Source of the DNA: Mesorhizobium sp. WSM3862
Lineage (GTDB): Bacteria > Pseudomonadota > Alphaproteobacteria > Rhizobiales > Rhizobiaceae
Direction: 5' to 3'
Length of the DNA stretch: 64,000 nucleotides
Assembly: GCF_002294985.1 (NCBI RefSeq)
Contig: NZ_NSGE01000004.1
Coordinates: 620,001 to 684,000, forward strand
The notes below the pieces were generated by a model that saw only the letters and a list, made by a program, of their open reading frames with translations, did not search any database and was not told the origin of the DNA. Both the position numbers and the translations under genes were made by a program. Positions 25,938-34,873 of this stretch are shown piece after piece. The stretch's first letter is position 1. Each line of letters begins with the position of its first letter.

Positions 25938-26837
25938 CTAGCGGTGGGCGCGGAAATCGTCTGCGAGCGCCATTGCCTCGTCCAGCAGCGCCTGCACCAG
26001 CGGCGTGTGCGGCTCGCGCGGCGCCGCCACCAGCCCGACCGTGTGGCTGGCATCCGGATCGACGATCGGAATGGCCCGGATCGGTTCGGAAAAGCCGAAT
26101 GTTTCCGCAAGGTTGAGCGGCATGATCGATGACCACTTGCCGGTCCGGATATGCGAGAACAGCACGATCATCGAGTTGGATTCCAGCGTCGGCCGCACCT
26201 GCACGCCGGCTTCCGCCAGATGCTGGTCGATGATGCGGCGGTTCTGCATGTCCGGCGTCAGCAGGCAGAGCGGCAGCTGGCTGATCTCTGCCCACGTCAC
26301 TTTGTCGCGGTCGGAATAGGGGTTGCCGACTGCCGTGATCAGCTGGTAGCGCTCGTCATAGAGCGGCACGCTGGTTACCCGCCCCAGCGGCTCGTTGTCG
26401 AGATAGGTGATGCCGGCATCGACATCGAGATTGCCGAGCAGCGTCAGCACCTCGATCGAGGTCCGTGACAGCACCGAAAAGGTGACGCCGGGATGCTTGT
26501 CGCGGAATGGCGTCGTCAGCCGCGCCACCATGGCGAGCGCCGTCGGAACGGCGGCGATGCGGATGCGGCCGGACAGGCCGTGGCGCGCCGCCCGCATCTC
26601 CTCGCGCATGGTCCTTGAATCGCCGACGATGCGGCGCGCCCAAACCAGCACCTGCTTGCCTTCCGGCGTCAGACCCTGGAAACGCGAGCCGCGCAGCACC
26701 AGCATGACGCCGAGCTGCTCCTCGAGCTGCTTGATGCCGGCCGACAGCGTCGGCTGGGTGACGCCGCACACCTCGGCGGCGCGGCCGAAATGCTCTTCCC
26801 TGGCTAAAGCGATGAAGAATTCCAGCTTGTCGATCAT
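25938..26837 (-). CDS. LysR-family regulator, probable fds operon regulator
   Basis: 299 residues, starting MIDKLEFFIALAREEHFGRAA with a LysR winged helix (VTQPTLSAGIKQLEEQLGVMLV) and an effector domain (RIRIAAVPTALAMVARL, PLCLLTPDMQNRR). It lies directly upstream of fdsG in the same orientation with a 194 bp gap, whereas many LysR genes are divergent from their target. In other bacteria fds operons are controlled by a LysR protein (FdsR) responding to formate; that role is inferred here. Could instead serve another gene. Confidence 0.8.
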   Translation of the reverse strand: MIDKLEFFIALAREEHFGRAAEVCGVTQPTLSAGIKQLEEQLGVMLVLRGSRFQGLTPEGKQVLVWARRIVGDSRTMREEMRAARHGLSGRIRIAAVPTALAMVARLTTPFRDKHPGVTFSVLSRTSIEVLTLLGNLDVDAGITYLDNEPLGRVTSVPLYDERYQLITAVGNPYSDRDKVTWAEISQLPLCLLTPDMQNRRIIDQHLAEAGVQVRPTLESNSMIVLFSHIRTGKWSSIMPLNLAETFGFSEPIRAIPIVDPDASHTVGLVAAPREPHTPLVQALLDEAMALADDFRAHR

Positions 26838-26993
26838 GTCATCCGATCCACGGTCTGCCCAAGGTCGGGGAAATCGCTTTGCTTCGCAAGGCGGATGAAC
26901 GATAGGATCTCATCCACATTTTTGAGCCGGCTTATCTGTTTTCCCGCGCCGCGCATGGCGCTATGTGAGGTAGGCGGAAGCAGGGAGGAGCAG

Positions 26994-27635
26994 ATGCTGG
27001 GTTGGTTTCGCAGACTGTTGCCGCGCGAGGATCGCTTCTTCGAACTGTTCGAACGGCATTCGCGCACGGTGGTCGGCGGCGCCGAGGCGCTTGAGCAGCT
27101 TCTCCAGGGCCGGGACATCGACCGCTGGTGCCAGACGATCGTCGATCTGGAGGACGAAGCGGACGGGATCACCGCGGAGGTGCTGCTTGCCGTCAGGCGC
27201 TCCTTCATCACGCCCTTCGACCGCGGCGACATCAAGGATCTGATCCAGTCGATGGATGATGCCATCGATACGATGCACAAGGCCGTCAAGACGGTGAAAT
27301 TGTTCGAGATGAGGGAATTCGATCCGCTGATGCGGGAAATGGGCAGCGTCATCGTCGAGGCCGCCCGGCTGGTAGCAGAGGCCATCCCACTGCTCGGCAA
27401 GGTTGGCGCCAACGCCGCGCGGCTGAACGCCATCGCCGAAGAAGTCATGCGCGTTGAGGGCCGCGCCGACGACCTGCACGAGCAGGGCCTGAAGGACCTG
27501 TTCAAGCGGCACGGTCGCAGCGACCCTATGGCCTACCTGATTGGCTCGGAGATTTACGGCCAGCTGGAAAAGGTGGTCGACCGTTTCGAGGACGTCGCTA
27601 ACGAGATCAGCGGCATCGCCATCGAGAACGTCTAA
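26994..27635 (+). CDS. DUF47/PhoU-like protein of the Pit phosphate transport pair
   Basis: 213 residues, all-helical, with DUF47 features: MLGWFRRLLPREDRFFELFERH at the start, EDEADGITAEVL, FITPFDRGDIKDLIQSMDDAIDTM in the middle and DRFEDVANEISGI at the end, with repeated acidic metal-binding residues as in PhoU. ATG 26994 follows GGGAGGAG. It is three bases from the pit gene and corresponds to orfA of the rhizobial orfA-pit operon; it is thought to modulate the transporter. Confidence 0.88.
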   Translation: MLGWFRRLLPREDRFFELFERHSRTVVGGAEALEQLLQGRDIDRWCQTIVDLEDEADGITAEVLLAVRRSFITPFDRGDIKDLIQSMDDAIDTMHKAVKTVKLFEMREFDPLMREMGSVIVEAARLVAEAIPLLGKVGANAARLNAIAEEVMRVEGRADDLHEQGLKDLFKRHGRSDPMAYLIGSEIYGQLEKVVDRFEDVANEISGIAIENV

Positions 27636-27638
27636 CAG

Positions 27639-28643
27639 ATGGACGCTGCGATCGCCTTTCCCCTGCTGGTCGGCCTCGTCGCCGTGGCGCTGTTCTTCGA
27701 TTTCCTCAACGGCCTGCACGATGCCGCCAACTCGATCGCGACTATCGTCTCCACCCGCGTGCTGAGGCCGCACTATGCCGTGTTCTGGGCGGCTTTCTTC
27801 AATTTCATCGCCTTCCTGTTCTTCGGTCTGCATGTCGCCGAGACGGTGGGAAAGGGCATCGTCGACGCCGAGACCGTGACCCCCGCAGTGATCTTCGCCG
27901 CGCTCATCGGAGCCATCGTCTGGAACATCGTCACTTGGATCGCCGGCATTCCGTCGAGCAGCTCGCATGCGCTGATCGGCGGGTTGGTCGGCGCCGGCGT
28001 CGCCAAGGCCGGCCCGGGGGCCATCGTCTGGTCCGGGCTCGGCAAGACGGCTGCGGCGATCGTGCTCTCGCCGGCGACCGGATTCGTGCTGGCGCTTGTC
28101 CTTATCCTCATCGTCTCATGGCTGTTCGTTCGGCAGACGCCGTTCGCGGTCGATAACAGCTTTCGCGTCCTGCAGTTCTTCTCGGCTTCGCTCTATTCGC
28201 TGGGGCACGGCGGCAATGACGCGCAGAAGACCATGGGCATCATCGCCGTGCTGCTCTATTCGCAAGGCATGCTCGGCCAGAGCTTCCACGTGCCGTTCTG
28301 GGTGGTCATCACCTGCCAGTCCGCACTGGCGCTGGGCACGCTCTTCGGCGGCTGGCGCATCGTGCACACGATGGGATCGAAGATCACTCGGCTGAACCCG
28401 ATGCAGGGTTTTTGCGCCGAGACCGGCGGGGCGATAACGTTGTTCGCCGCCACCTGGCTCGGTGTCCCGGTCTCGACCACGCATACAATCACCGGCGCCA
28501 TCATCGGCGTGGGTGCTGCCCGCCGCATCTCGGCTGTACGCTGGGGCATTGCCGGCAACATTGTCGTGGCGTGGGTGATCACCCTGCCGGCGACTGCGGC
28601 GATTTCGGCGTTGACCTATTTTGTCACGCGCCTGGCGGTCTGA
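27639..28643 (+). CDS. pit: Low-affinity inorganic phosphate transporter Pit
   Basis: 334 residues with around ten membrane segments and the two PiT signatures: FDFLNGLHDAANSIATIV near the N-terminus and GGNDAQKTMGIIA plus the second repeat with VSTTHTITGAIIGVG. It carries metal-phosphate across the inner membrane in symport with protons. It begins three bases after the DUF47 gene, so the two are one transcription unit. The unit converges on the VOC gene with a 9 bp gap. Confidence 0.93.
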   Translation: MDAAIAFPLLVGLVAVALFFDFLNGLHDAANSIATIVSTRVLRPHYAVFWAAFFNFIAFLFFGLHVAETVGKGIVDAETVTPAVIFAALIGAIVWNIVTWIAGIPSSSSHALIGGLVGAGVAKAGPGAIVWSGLGKTAAAIVLSPATGFVLALVLILIVSWLFVRQTPFAVDNSFRVLQFFSASLYSLGHGGNDAQKTMGIIAVLLYSQGMLGQSFHVPFWVVITCQSALALGTLFGGWRIVHTMGSKITRLNPMQGFCAETGGAITLFAATWLGVPVSTTHTITGAIIGVGAARRISAVRWGIAGNIVVAWVITLPATAAISALTYFVTRLAV

Positions 28644-28652
28644 GGCTGAAAT

Positions 28653-29030
28653 CTACTCGCCCGCAAGACAAAGTATGTTGCCGTCCGGGTCCTTGAACCA
28701 GGCGACCTTCATGCCGTAGCCGACATGGACATCGCCCTCAAGCGTCAGCCCGGGCATCTCATAGCGCTCGAAGGTGACGCCCTTCGACTTCAGCGCCTGG
28801 ACAATGGCGCCGATCTGGTCGCCGACCGTCCAGGTCAACGCCGTCGCCTTGTTGGTACCGGCGAATTCTGAACGATAGACGTTGATGACCGTGTCGCCAC
28901 TTTTGTAGACGATCAGTTCTCCGGCCATGTCGTCGACAGGCTTGAGGCCCAGCGTTCCTTCGTAAAAGCCCTTTGCTCTCGAAAGGTCTTTCACCGCCAC
29001 ATTGGCGGCTGCGTTGCTGTTTGCGAGCAT
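28653..29030 (-). CDS. VOC/glyoxalase-family protein
   Basis: 125 residues of the vicinal-oxygen-chelate fold: NVAVKDLSRAKGFYEGTLGLKP at the first beta-alpha unit and VAWFKDPDGNILCLAGE at the end. The first metal-binding His of classic glyoxalases is an Asn here (ANVAV), so it may be an antibiotic-binding or non-metal member. ATG 29030 has GGAG six bases upstream. It stands alone between pit and the divergent mrp gene. Confidence 0.75.
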   Translation of the reverse strand: MLANSNAAANVAVKDLSRAKGFYEGTLGLKPVDDMAGELIVYKSGDTVINVYRSEFAGTNKATALTWTVGDQIGAIVQALKSKGVTFERYEMPGLTLEGDVHVGYGMKVAWFKDPDGNILCLAGE

Positions 29031-29239
29031 GACAGTCTCCTTTTCCGGTTGCCGTCGCTCATGGCAACCGAGATAGGGCCCCTGGATCGATTGGCCATGG
29101 CAATCGGCGGATCGGGACGCGCTAGGCAAATCCGACACCACCGGTCGTTTTGCGGAGCACGCCGGACGAGCCATTGCGCCACGGCTTGGTTCTGCCGGGA
29201 AACTGCACTATCTGGAACGCCAAACTCCGAGGAAAGATC

Positions 29240-30418
29240 ATGGCTGTAACCAAGGAAACCGTCATCGAGCGCCTGAGGACGGTCAATGGACCGGACTTCA
29301 CCGGCAACATCGTCGACCTCGGCCTGGTATCTGAGATTTTCATCGCCGATTCCAAGGTGTTTTTCTCGATTACCGTTCCCGCCGCCCGCGCCCAGGAGAT
29401 GGAGCCGCTGCGCGCCGCCGCCGAGCGTGTCGTCAAGGCGATCCCCGGCGTCGCCAACGCCGTCGTCGCGCTGACGGCGGAGAAGAAAGGCGGCGGCATG
29501 GAGGCGCCGGTTCGGCCGGCTTCGCAAGCAGCGTCGCCACGCCCTGCTCCCCAGGCAGCGCCGCAGCGTCCTGGCCCGCAGGCGACGGCTTCTCACAGTC
29601 ACGGCAAACGCGGCGTGCCCGGCATCGATGCGATCATCGCGGTGGCGTCCGGCAAGGGCGGCGTCGGCAAATCGACCACCGCCGTCAACCTGGCGCTCGG
29701 CCTTGCCGCCAATGGGCTAAGCGTCGGCGTGCTCGATGCCGATATCTACGGGCCGTCAATGCCGAGGCTGCTCAACATTCACGGCCGGCCGCAGACGGTC
29801 GACGGCAAGATTCTGAAGCCGATGCAGAATTACGGCCTCAAGGTGATGTCGATGGGCTTCCTGGTCGACGAGGAGACGCCGATGATCTGGCGCGGCCCGA
29901 TGGTCATGTCGGCGCTCACCCAGATGCTGCGCGAGGTCGAATGGGGACCGCTCGACGTGCTGGTCGTCGATATGCCGCCCGGCACCGGCGATGCCCAGCT
30001 CACCATGGCCCAGCAGGTGCCGCTGGCCGGTGCCGTCATCGTCTCGACGCCGCAGGACCTGGCGCTCATCGATGCGCGCAAGGGCCTCAACATGTTCAAG
30101 AAGGTCGACGTGCCGCTGCTCGGCATCGTCGAGAACATGAGCTATTTCCTCGCGCCCGACACCGGCAAGCGCTACGACATCTTTGGCCATGGCGGCGCGC
30201 GGCGCGAGGCCGAACGGCTCGGCGTCACCTTCCTTGGCGAGGTGCCGCTGGAGATGGGCATCCGCGAAAGCTCCGACGCCGGCGCTCCGGTCGTCGCATC
30301 CAAGCCGGACGGCGCCGAGGCGAAGATCTATCGCGATATCGCCGCGAGGGTATGGGACAGGGTCCAAGAGGAACGCGGCGCCGCCGAGGCGGCAGTGCCC
30401 AGCATCGTGTTCGAGTAA
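29240..30418 (+). CDS. apbC: Mrp/ApbC-family Fe-S cluster carrier ATPase
   Basis: 392 residues. An N-terminal MIP18/DUF59 domain (residues 1-85, TVNGPDFTGNIVDLGLVSEI) is joined by a Pro/Ala/Gln-rich linker (about 95-125) to a P-loop domain with VASGKGGVGKSTTAVNLA, DADIYGPSMPRL, VVDMPPGTGDAQLT and NMSYF. The usual CxxC of Mrp proteins, which would lie just after NMSYF, is not visible here (FLAPDTGKRYD), as in some alphaproteobacterial members. It binds and transfers Fe-S clusters. ATG 29240 follows GAGGAAAG. Transcribed alone. Confidence 0.88.
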   Translation: MAVTKETVIERLRTVNGPDFTGNIVDLGLVSEIFIADSKVFFSITVPAARAQEMEPLRAAAERVVKAIPGVANAVVALTAEKKGGGMEAPVRPASQAASPRPAPQAAPQRPGPQATASHSHGKRGVPGIDAIIAVASGKGGVGKSTTAVNLALGLAANGLSVGVLDADIYGPSMPRLLNIHGRPQTVDGKILKPMQNYGLKVMSMGFLVDEETPMIWRGPMVMSALTQMLREVEWGPLDVLVVDMPPGTGDAQLTMAQQVPLAGAVIVSTPQDLALIDARKGLNMFKKVDVPLLGIVENMSYFLAPDTGKRYDIFGHGGARREAERLGVTFLGEVPLEMGIRESSDAGAPVVASKPDGAEAKIYRDIAARVWDRVQEERGAAEAAVPSIVFE

Positions 30419-30433
30419 TTCGCCGGGCCGGCG

Positions 30434-30592
30434 CTAGGTGTCCGATTTCCTTTCCAGGCTCCGGCAGCCGGGAATCGCCTCCTTCAGGATTTCCGGGTCG
30501 TTGAGGGCTTCCCACACTTTCTCGACGGGTGCGGCGATCCGCTCCTCGCCCTCGATCACCAAAGCCCCCAAGATCTCCCGGATTGAGGACAT
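30434..30592 (-). pseudogene. Truncated CoxG (CO dehydrogenase subunit G, SRPBCC) remnant
   Basis: A 52-codon frame encodes GEERIAAPVEKVWEALNDPE then IPGCRSLERKSDT before a TAG stop. This is the characteristic N-terminus of CoxG, a ~150-200 residue SRPBCC protein needed to mature molybdenum hydroxylases. The rest of the domain is missing: beyond the stop the DNA is the end of the convergent mrp gene. Most likely a gene remnant left by a deletion; a short expressed peptide cannot be excluded. No other cox-type gene is in the window. Confidence 0.65.
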
Positions 30593-30718
30593 CGACTGGT
30601 CCTAGGCCGCGGCCCTTTCTATGTCTATCGCACCAAAGTGCGGGTCTGCGGCGTGTCTGCCACTTGCCTGCATGAGCGCGTTGTCATATCGATTTGTCAT
30701 ACAAATACGGAGACCACG

Positions 30719-32524
30719 ATGGCAGGCGCCCCCACCAAGAAGAAGAAATTTCGCTCGCAGGAGTGGTTCGACAATCCCGACAACCCGGGCATGACGGCGC
30801 TCTATCTCGAGCGCTACCTCAATTACGGGCTGACCCGCGCCGAGCTGATGTCGGGCAAGCCGCTGATCGGCATCGCGCAGACGGGTTCTGATCTCTCGCC
30901 CTGCAACCGGCACCATCTTGAGCTCGCCAAGCGCGTGCGCGAAGGCATTGTCTCGATGGGCGGCATCCCCTTCGAGTTCCCGTGCCACCCGATCCAGGAG
31001 ACCGGCAAGCGGCCGACGGCGGCGCTCGACCGCAACCTCGCCTATCTCAGCCTCGTCGAGGTGCTCTACGGCTATCCGCTCGACGGCGTCGTGCTGACCA
31101 TCGGCTGCGACAAGACTACGCCCGCGCTCTTGATGGCGGCGGCGACTGTCAACATCCCGGCGATCGCGCTTTCGGTCGGCCCGATGCTCAATGGCTGGCA
31201 TAAGGGCAAGCGCACCGGCTCCGGCACCATTGTCTGGGAATCGCGCCAGCGGCTGTCGGCCGGCGAGATCAATTATGACGAGTTCATGGACATCGTCGCC
31301 TCCTCGGCGCCGTCGACCGGCTATTGCAACACCATGGGTACCGCCACCACCATGAACTCGCTGGCCGAGGCGCTCGGCATGCAGCTGCCGGGCTCGGCCG
31401 CGATCCCCGCGCCCTATCGCGAGCGCGGCCAGATCGCCTACGAGACCGGCAAGCGCATCGTCGATATGGTGCATGAGGACCTGAAGCCGTCGGACATCAT
31501 GACCCGCCAGGCGTTCGAGAATGCCATCGTCGTCAATTCGGCCATCGGCGGCTCGACCAACGCGCCGATCCACCTCAATGCCATCGCCCGCCATCTCGGC
31601 GTGCCGCTCGACAATGACGACTGGCAGAACATCGGCCTTAACGTGCCGCTGATCGTCAACCTGCAGCCGACGGGCGAGTATCTCGGCGAGGACTATCACC
31701 ATGCCGGCGGCGTGCCGGCCGTCGTGGCGGAGTTGCTGAAAGGCGGACTATTGCCGCACCCCGACGCGATCACCGCCAACGGGAAGTCGATCGGCGACAA
31801 TTGCCGCGGCGCGGTCAACGAGAATCATGATGTCATCCGCGGCGTCGACAAGCCGCTCAAGAGCAATGCCGGCTTCATCAACCTCAAGGGCAATCTGTTC
31901 GATTCCGCGATCATGAAGACCAGCGGCATCTCGCCCGAATTCCGCGAGCGCTATCTCTCGAACCCGAACGATCCGGAGGCTTTCGAAGGCAACGCCATGG
32001 TCTTCGACGGCCCGGAGGATTACCACGCCCGCATCGACGATCCGGCGCAGGGCATCGACGAGCACACGATCCTGTTCATGCGCGGCGCCGGCCCGGTCGG
32101 CTATCCGGGCGGCGCCGAGGTGGTCAACATGCAGCCGCCGGCCCATCTCATCAAGAAGGGCATCCATTCGCTGGCCTGCATCGGCGACGGTCGCCAGTCC
32201 GGCACGTCGGGTTCGCCATCGATCCTCAACGCCTCGCCGGAGGCAGCGGTCGGCGGCGGGCTGGCGCTGCTCAAGACCGGCGACCGCGTCCGCATCGACC
32301 TGAGGAAGGGCACCGCCAATATCCTTGTCGGCGACGAGGAGATCGCCAGGCGGCGGGCAGCGCTGCAGGGCAATGGCGGCTATGACTATCCCGAGCACCA
32401 GACGCCCTGGCAGGAGATCCAGCGCGGCATGGTCGACCAGTTCTCCGCCGGCATGGTGCTGAAGCCGGCGGTGAAATATCAGGATGTCGCGCATACCAGG
32501 GGCGTCCCGCGCGACAACCACTGA
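30719..32524 (+). CDS. IlvD/Edd-family sugar-acid dehydratase (arabinonate/xylonate dehydratase-like)
   Basis: 601 residues. Fe-S cluster cysteines appear in [20 protein letters not shown] and [30 protein letters not shown] and the C-terminal [13 protein letters not shown] are typical. The length fits L-arabinonate and D-xylonate dehydratases of proteobacteria rather than the dihydroxy-acid dehydratase of branched amino acid synthesis. It would convert a sugar acid to its 2-keto-3-deoxy form. ATG 30719 has GGAG six bases upstream. No other sugar-acid gene is adjacent, so the substrate is open. A good terminator follows. Confidence 0.85.
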   Translation: MAGAPTKKKKFRSQEWFDNPDNPGMTALYLERYLNYGLTRAELMSGKPLIGIAQTGSDLSPCNRHHLELAKRVREGIVSMGGIPFEFPCHPIQETGKRPTAALDRNLAYLSLVEVLYGYPLDGVVLTIGCDKTTPALLMAAATVNIPAIALSVGPMLNGWHKGKRTGSGTIVWESRQRLSAGEINYDEFMDIVASSAPSTGYCNTMGTATTMNSLAEALGMQLPGSAAIPAPYRERGQIAYETGKRIVDMVHEDLKPSDIMTRQAFENAIVVNSAIGGSTNAPIHLNAIARHLGVPLDNDDWQNIGLNVPLIVNLQPTGEYLGEDYHHAGGVPAVVAELLKGGLLPHPDAITANGKSIGDNCRGAVNENHDVIRGVDKPLKSNAGFINLKGNLFDSAIMKTSGISPEFRERYLSNPNDPEAFEGNAMVFDGPEDYHARIDDPAQGIDEHTILFMRGAGPVGYPGGAEVVNMQPPAHLIKKGIHSLACIGDGRQSGTSGSPSILNASPEAAVGGGLALLKTGDRVRIDLRKGTANILVGDEEIARRRAALQGNGGYDYPEHQTPWQEIQRGMVDQFSAGMVLKPAVKYQDVAHTRGVPRDNH

Positions 32525-32546
32525 ATTCAGAGCACGGCGACAATCG

Positions 32547-32578
32547 AAGGGCGGACCGCTTTCCGGCGGACCGCCCTT
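32547..32578 (+). terminator. Intrinsic terminator after the dehydratase gene
   Basis: Stem AAGGGCGG-A-CCGC, loop TTTCCG, stem GCGG-A-CCGCCCTT, with one A/A mismatch, followed by TTTCTC. Lies 23 bp after the stop codon. Confidence 0.8.
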
Positions 32579-32655
32579 TCTCATGGCCCTTGTTTCGGCC
32601 GCGGGGCGTCTACAGATTAGCCCGATCCCGGCGGCCCTACGAAGGGAGGCTCTAT

Positions 32656-33054
32656 ATGGCGAAACGGCGCTCTTCCCTCGGCTTCCTCGGCATGTTCGGC
32701 CGGTCGGGCGACTTGCGCCAGCTCGACGACGCCTTGCGCAAGGCCGACTTGCATCCGGCACTGGTGCCTGAGGGCGTCAAGCTCACCATCGTCAACCTGA
32801 TGAAGGATCATTGGCCCGAGGAGCCGCCGCCTCAGGCTTATCAATCAGTGGCGCAACTCTGCGGCTATTGCGTCGCCGGACCGGAAACCTTCGAGCGGGC
32901 CAATGGCAGGGAGCACACTTTGGAAGCCGAGCGCCGCATCGAGGCCGCGCTCGAAGCCGGCGACAGCCTCGATGCGCAGATCGTGCTGTTGACGCTGCAT
33001 GCGAAGCTGATCAACGCCGAAGTCGTCGAGCGCTTCGGGCTGCGTGCGGAGTGA
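32656..33054 (+). CDS. Conserved hypothetical protein (132 aa)
   Basis: 132 residues, cytoplasmic by composition. An N-terminal basic stretch (MAKRRSSLGFLGMFGRSG) leads to helical segments QLDDALRKADLHPALVPEGVKLTIVNL, YQSVAQLCGYCVAGPETFERANG, RRIEAALEAGDSLDAQIVLLTLHAKL. I do not recognise the family, but similar short proteins exist in rhizobia as far as I recall. ATG 32656 follows GGGAGG at six bases, a strong ribosome site. It starts 78 bp after the terminator and converges on the mttB-like gene with a 8 bp gap. Function unknown. Confidence 0.7.
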   Translation: MAKRRSSLGFLGMFGRSGDLRQLDDALRKADLHPALVPEGVKLTIVNLMKDHWPEEPPPQAYQSVAQLCGYCVAGPETFERANGREHTLEAERRIEAALEAGDSLDAQIVLLTLHAKLINAEVVERFGLRAE

Positions 33055-33062
33055 TCTGCAGA

Positions 33063-34652
33063 TCAGCCGCCCATCTTGTTGCGCGGCAGCTTGATCATCT
33101 CGCCGAAGCGCGCGCGCAGCTTGTCGTCGACGAGCCGCGACACATGGCGCGGAAAGCGCTCGGCCAGCACGCGCTTTTTCTCGGCGATCGCCCGCTGCAA
33201 AATGTCGGGCCGGCCCTTCTCATTCCATTCCTTGGGCGAGAAGCGATCGCCGACTGCGGGATAAAAATATTCGGTCTGCATCAGCTTCAAAGTCTGCTCG
33301 TTGCCGAGATAGTGACCGGGGCCCTTGAGGCAGACATCGGCGATCGTGTCGATCGACAGCGCCTCGTCCGTCACCTCGATGCCGCGCACGCATCGCAGGC
33401 AGTGGCCGAGCATGTCGTTGTCGATGATCAGGCTTTCGAGACAGAAGCCGAGCAGCGAGGCATGCATGCCGGCCGATTCATAGACGAGGTTGAGGCCGGC
33501 AAGACCGGCCATCACATCGGTGATGCCTTTTTCATAGCCGGACTGGATGTCGGGCAGCTTCGAATCCGTCATGCCCGCGGCCGAGCCGCCCGGCAGGTCG
33601 TAATACTGCGCCATCTGCGCGCAGGCCGCGGTCAACACGGCCTGCTCGGCCGAACCGCCGGACATGGCGCCGGTCCGGAGATCGGAGACGAACGGCCAGG
33701 TGCCGAAGATCGCCGGATGGCCGGGCTTGATGGCGTTGACATAGACGAGGCCCATCAGCACTTCGGCCACCGCCTGCACGACGGCGCCGGCAATCGCGGC
33801 GGGAGCTGTGGCGCCGGCCTGGCCGGCCGACAAGAGCAGGATCGGAATGCCGCCCTCGACGCAGGCCTCAAGCACGCCGCAGGCGTCCTCGGCGAACTTC
33901 ATCGGCGGCACCACGAAGCAGTTCGAGTTCGACACGAAAGGGCGCGCCCGGAAATTCTCCTCGCCGCCGGCGATCGCATAGAGCATTTCCAGCGCCGGCT
34001 TGACGTTCTCTCGCACGGTGAACGAGGTGCCGACATGCTTGGATGTCCCCAGTACGCAGGCATAGAGCGTGTTGAAGTCCATCTCGAGCGGATCGGGAAT
34101 ATCGCGCGGCACCATGGTGCGCTGGAAGAAATGGATGTTGTCGAGCCCGTCGACGAGACGGGCGGCGTCATAGATGTCCTGCAGCTGCGATTCGCGATAT
34201 TCGCGCTTCTCGACATCGACCAGATGCACCGCCGCGCCGGCCGTGCCGTAGTGGACGCGTTTGCCCTGGATCACCATGTCGTGCTTGGGATCCTGGCCGT
34301 GGAGCGTGAAGTGGCGCGCCGCCTTCTTGATCGTGTCGAGCACCAGCGCGCGCGGCAGGCGGATGCGGCCGTCGTCGCCATAGCTCGCCCCGACCCCGGT
34401 CAGCGCCTCGATGCAGGAGGGGATGGCGTTGGCGAAGCCCACCGTCTCCAGAAGCGTCAGCACCGCTTCATGGATGCGTTCTTTGTCGTTCTGGCTCAAT
34501 GGCCCGTAGCTGCCGCCTTCGAGGCCGGCTCGCACCGGACGGATATCGTCTGCGAGCGGTGCTGCCCGCATCGCGCGGCGCGCTTCGCGCCCGCCGGACC
34601 GCCGCGAACGCTGGTCCGACGTCGTTTCCTGCTTCTCAAGAGCCACTGACAT
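33063..34652 (-). CDS. Trimethylamine methyltransferase family protein (MttB superfamily, non-pyrrolysine)
   Basis: 529 residues with the MttB-superfamily TIM-barrel pattern (LSQNDKERIHEAVLTLLETVGF, CTRI-like DIYDAARLVDGLDNIHFF, AGQAGATAPAAIAGAVVQA, FGTWPFVSDLRTGAMSGGSAEQAVL, GLNLVYESAGMH). No amber codon interrupts the frame, so it is one of the many non-pyrrolysine members, which demethylate other quaternary amines such as glycine betaine onto a corrinoid protein. No corrinoid protein or corrinoid methyltransferase gene is near, leaving the acceptor unknown. ATG 34652 has GGAG eight bases upstream. Confidence 0.85.
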   Translation of the reverse strand: MSVALEKQETTSDQRSRRSGGREARRAMRAAPLADDIRPVRAGLEGGSYGPLSQNDKERIHEAVLTLLETVGFANAIPSCIEALTGVGASYGDDGRIRLPRALVLDTIKKAARHFTLHGQDPKHDMVIQGKRVHYGTAGAAVHLVDVEKREYRESQLQDIYDAARLVDGLDNIHFFQRTMVPRDIPDPLEMDFNTLYACVLGTSKHVGTSFTVRENVKPALEMLYAIAGGEENFRARPFVSNSNCFVVPPMKFAEDACGVLEACVEGGIPILLLSAGQAGATAPAAIAGAVVQAVAEVLMGLVYVNAIKPGHPAIFGTWPFVSDLRTGAMSGGSAEQAVLTAACAQMAQYYDLPGGSAAGMTDSKLPDIQSGYEKGITDVMAGLAGLNLVYESAGMHASLLGFCLESLIIDNDMLGHCLRCVRGIEVTDEALSIDTIADVCLKGPGHYLGNEQTLKLMQTEYFYPAVGDRFSPKEWNEKGRPDILQRAIAEKKRVLAERFPRHVSRLVDDKLRARFGEMIKLPRNKMGG

Positions 34653-34827
34653 GGAAAGCACTCCACCTTTGCTTTTTCAGGGGCAGGATGCGCGGCGGTT
34701 GGTCCACCATCGGCCTGCCTCGTCCCCTTTGTGCCTCGACTATGCCGTCGGCATTGGCACAGCCTATGAGCCAGTCAATCCCGTCGAATATGCCAGGATG
34801 CTAAAGCCTCAAGGCGCGCCAAAACAA

Positions 34828-34853
34828 AAGAGCCGGCAAAAACGCCGGCTCTT
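34828..34853 (-). terminator. Intrinsic terminator of the mocR-like gene
   Basis: AAGAGCCGGC-AAAAAC-GCCGGCTCTT, a perfect 10 bp stem. On the minus strand it is followed by TTGTTTTGG, a T-rich tail, 20 bp after the stop of the regulator. The rest of the 34653-34873 gap shows no gene; it should contain the mttB promoter. Confidence 0.85.
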
Positions 34854-34873
34854 GATGTGGCAGTCCGTGGTGA

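Noticed and set aside
33063..34652. Pyrrolysine-containing MttB
   Set aside because: No in-frame TAG inside the gene and no pyl genes in the window.
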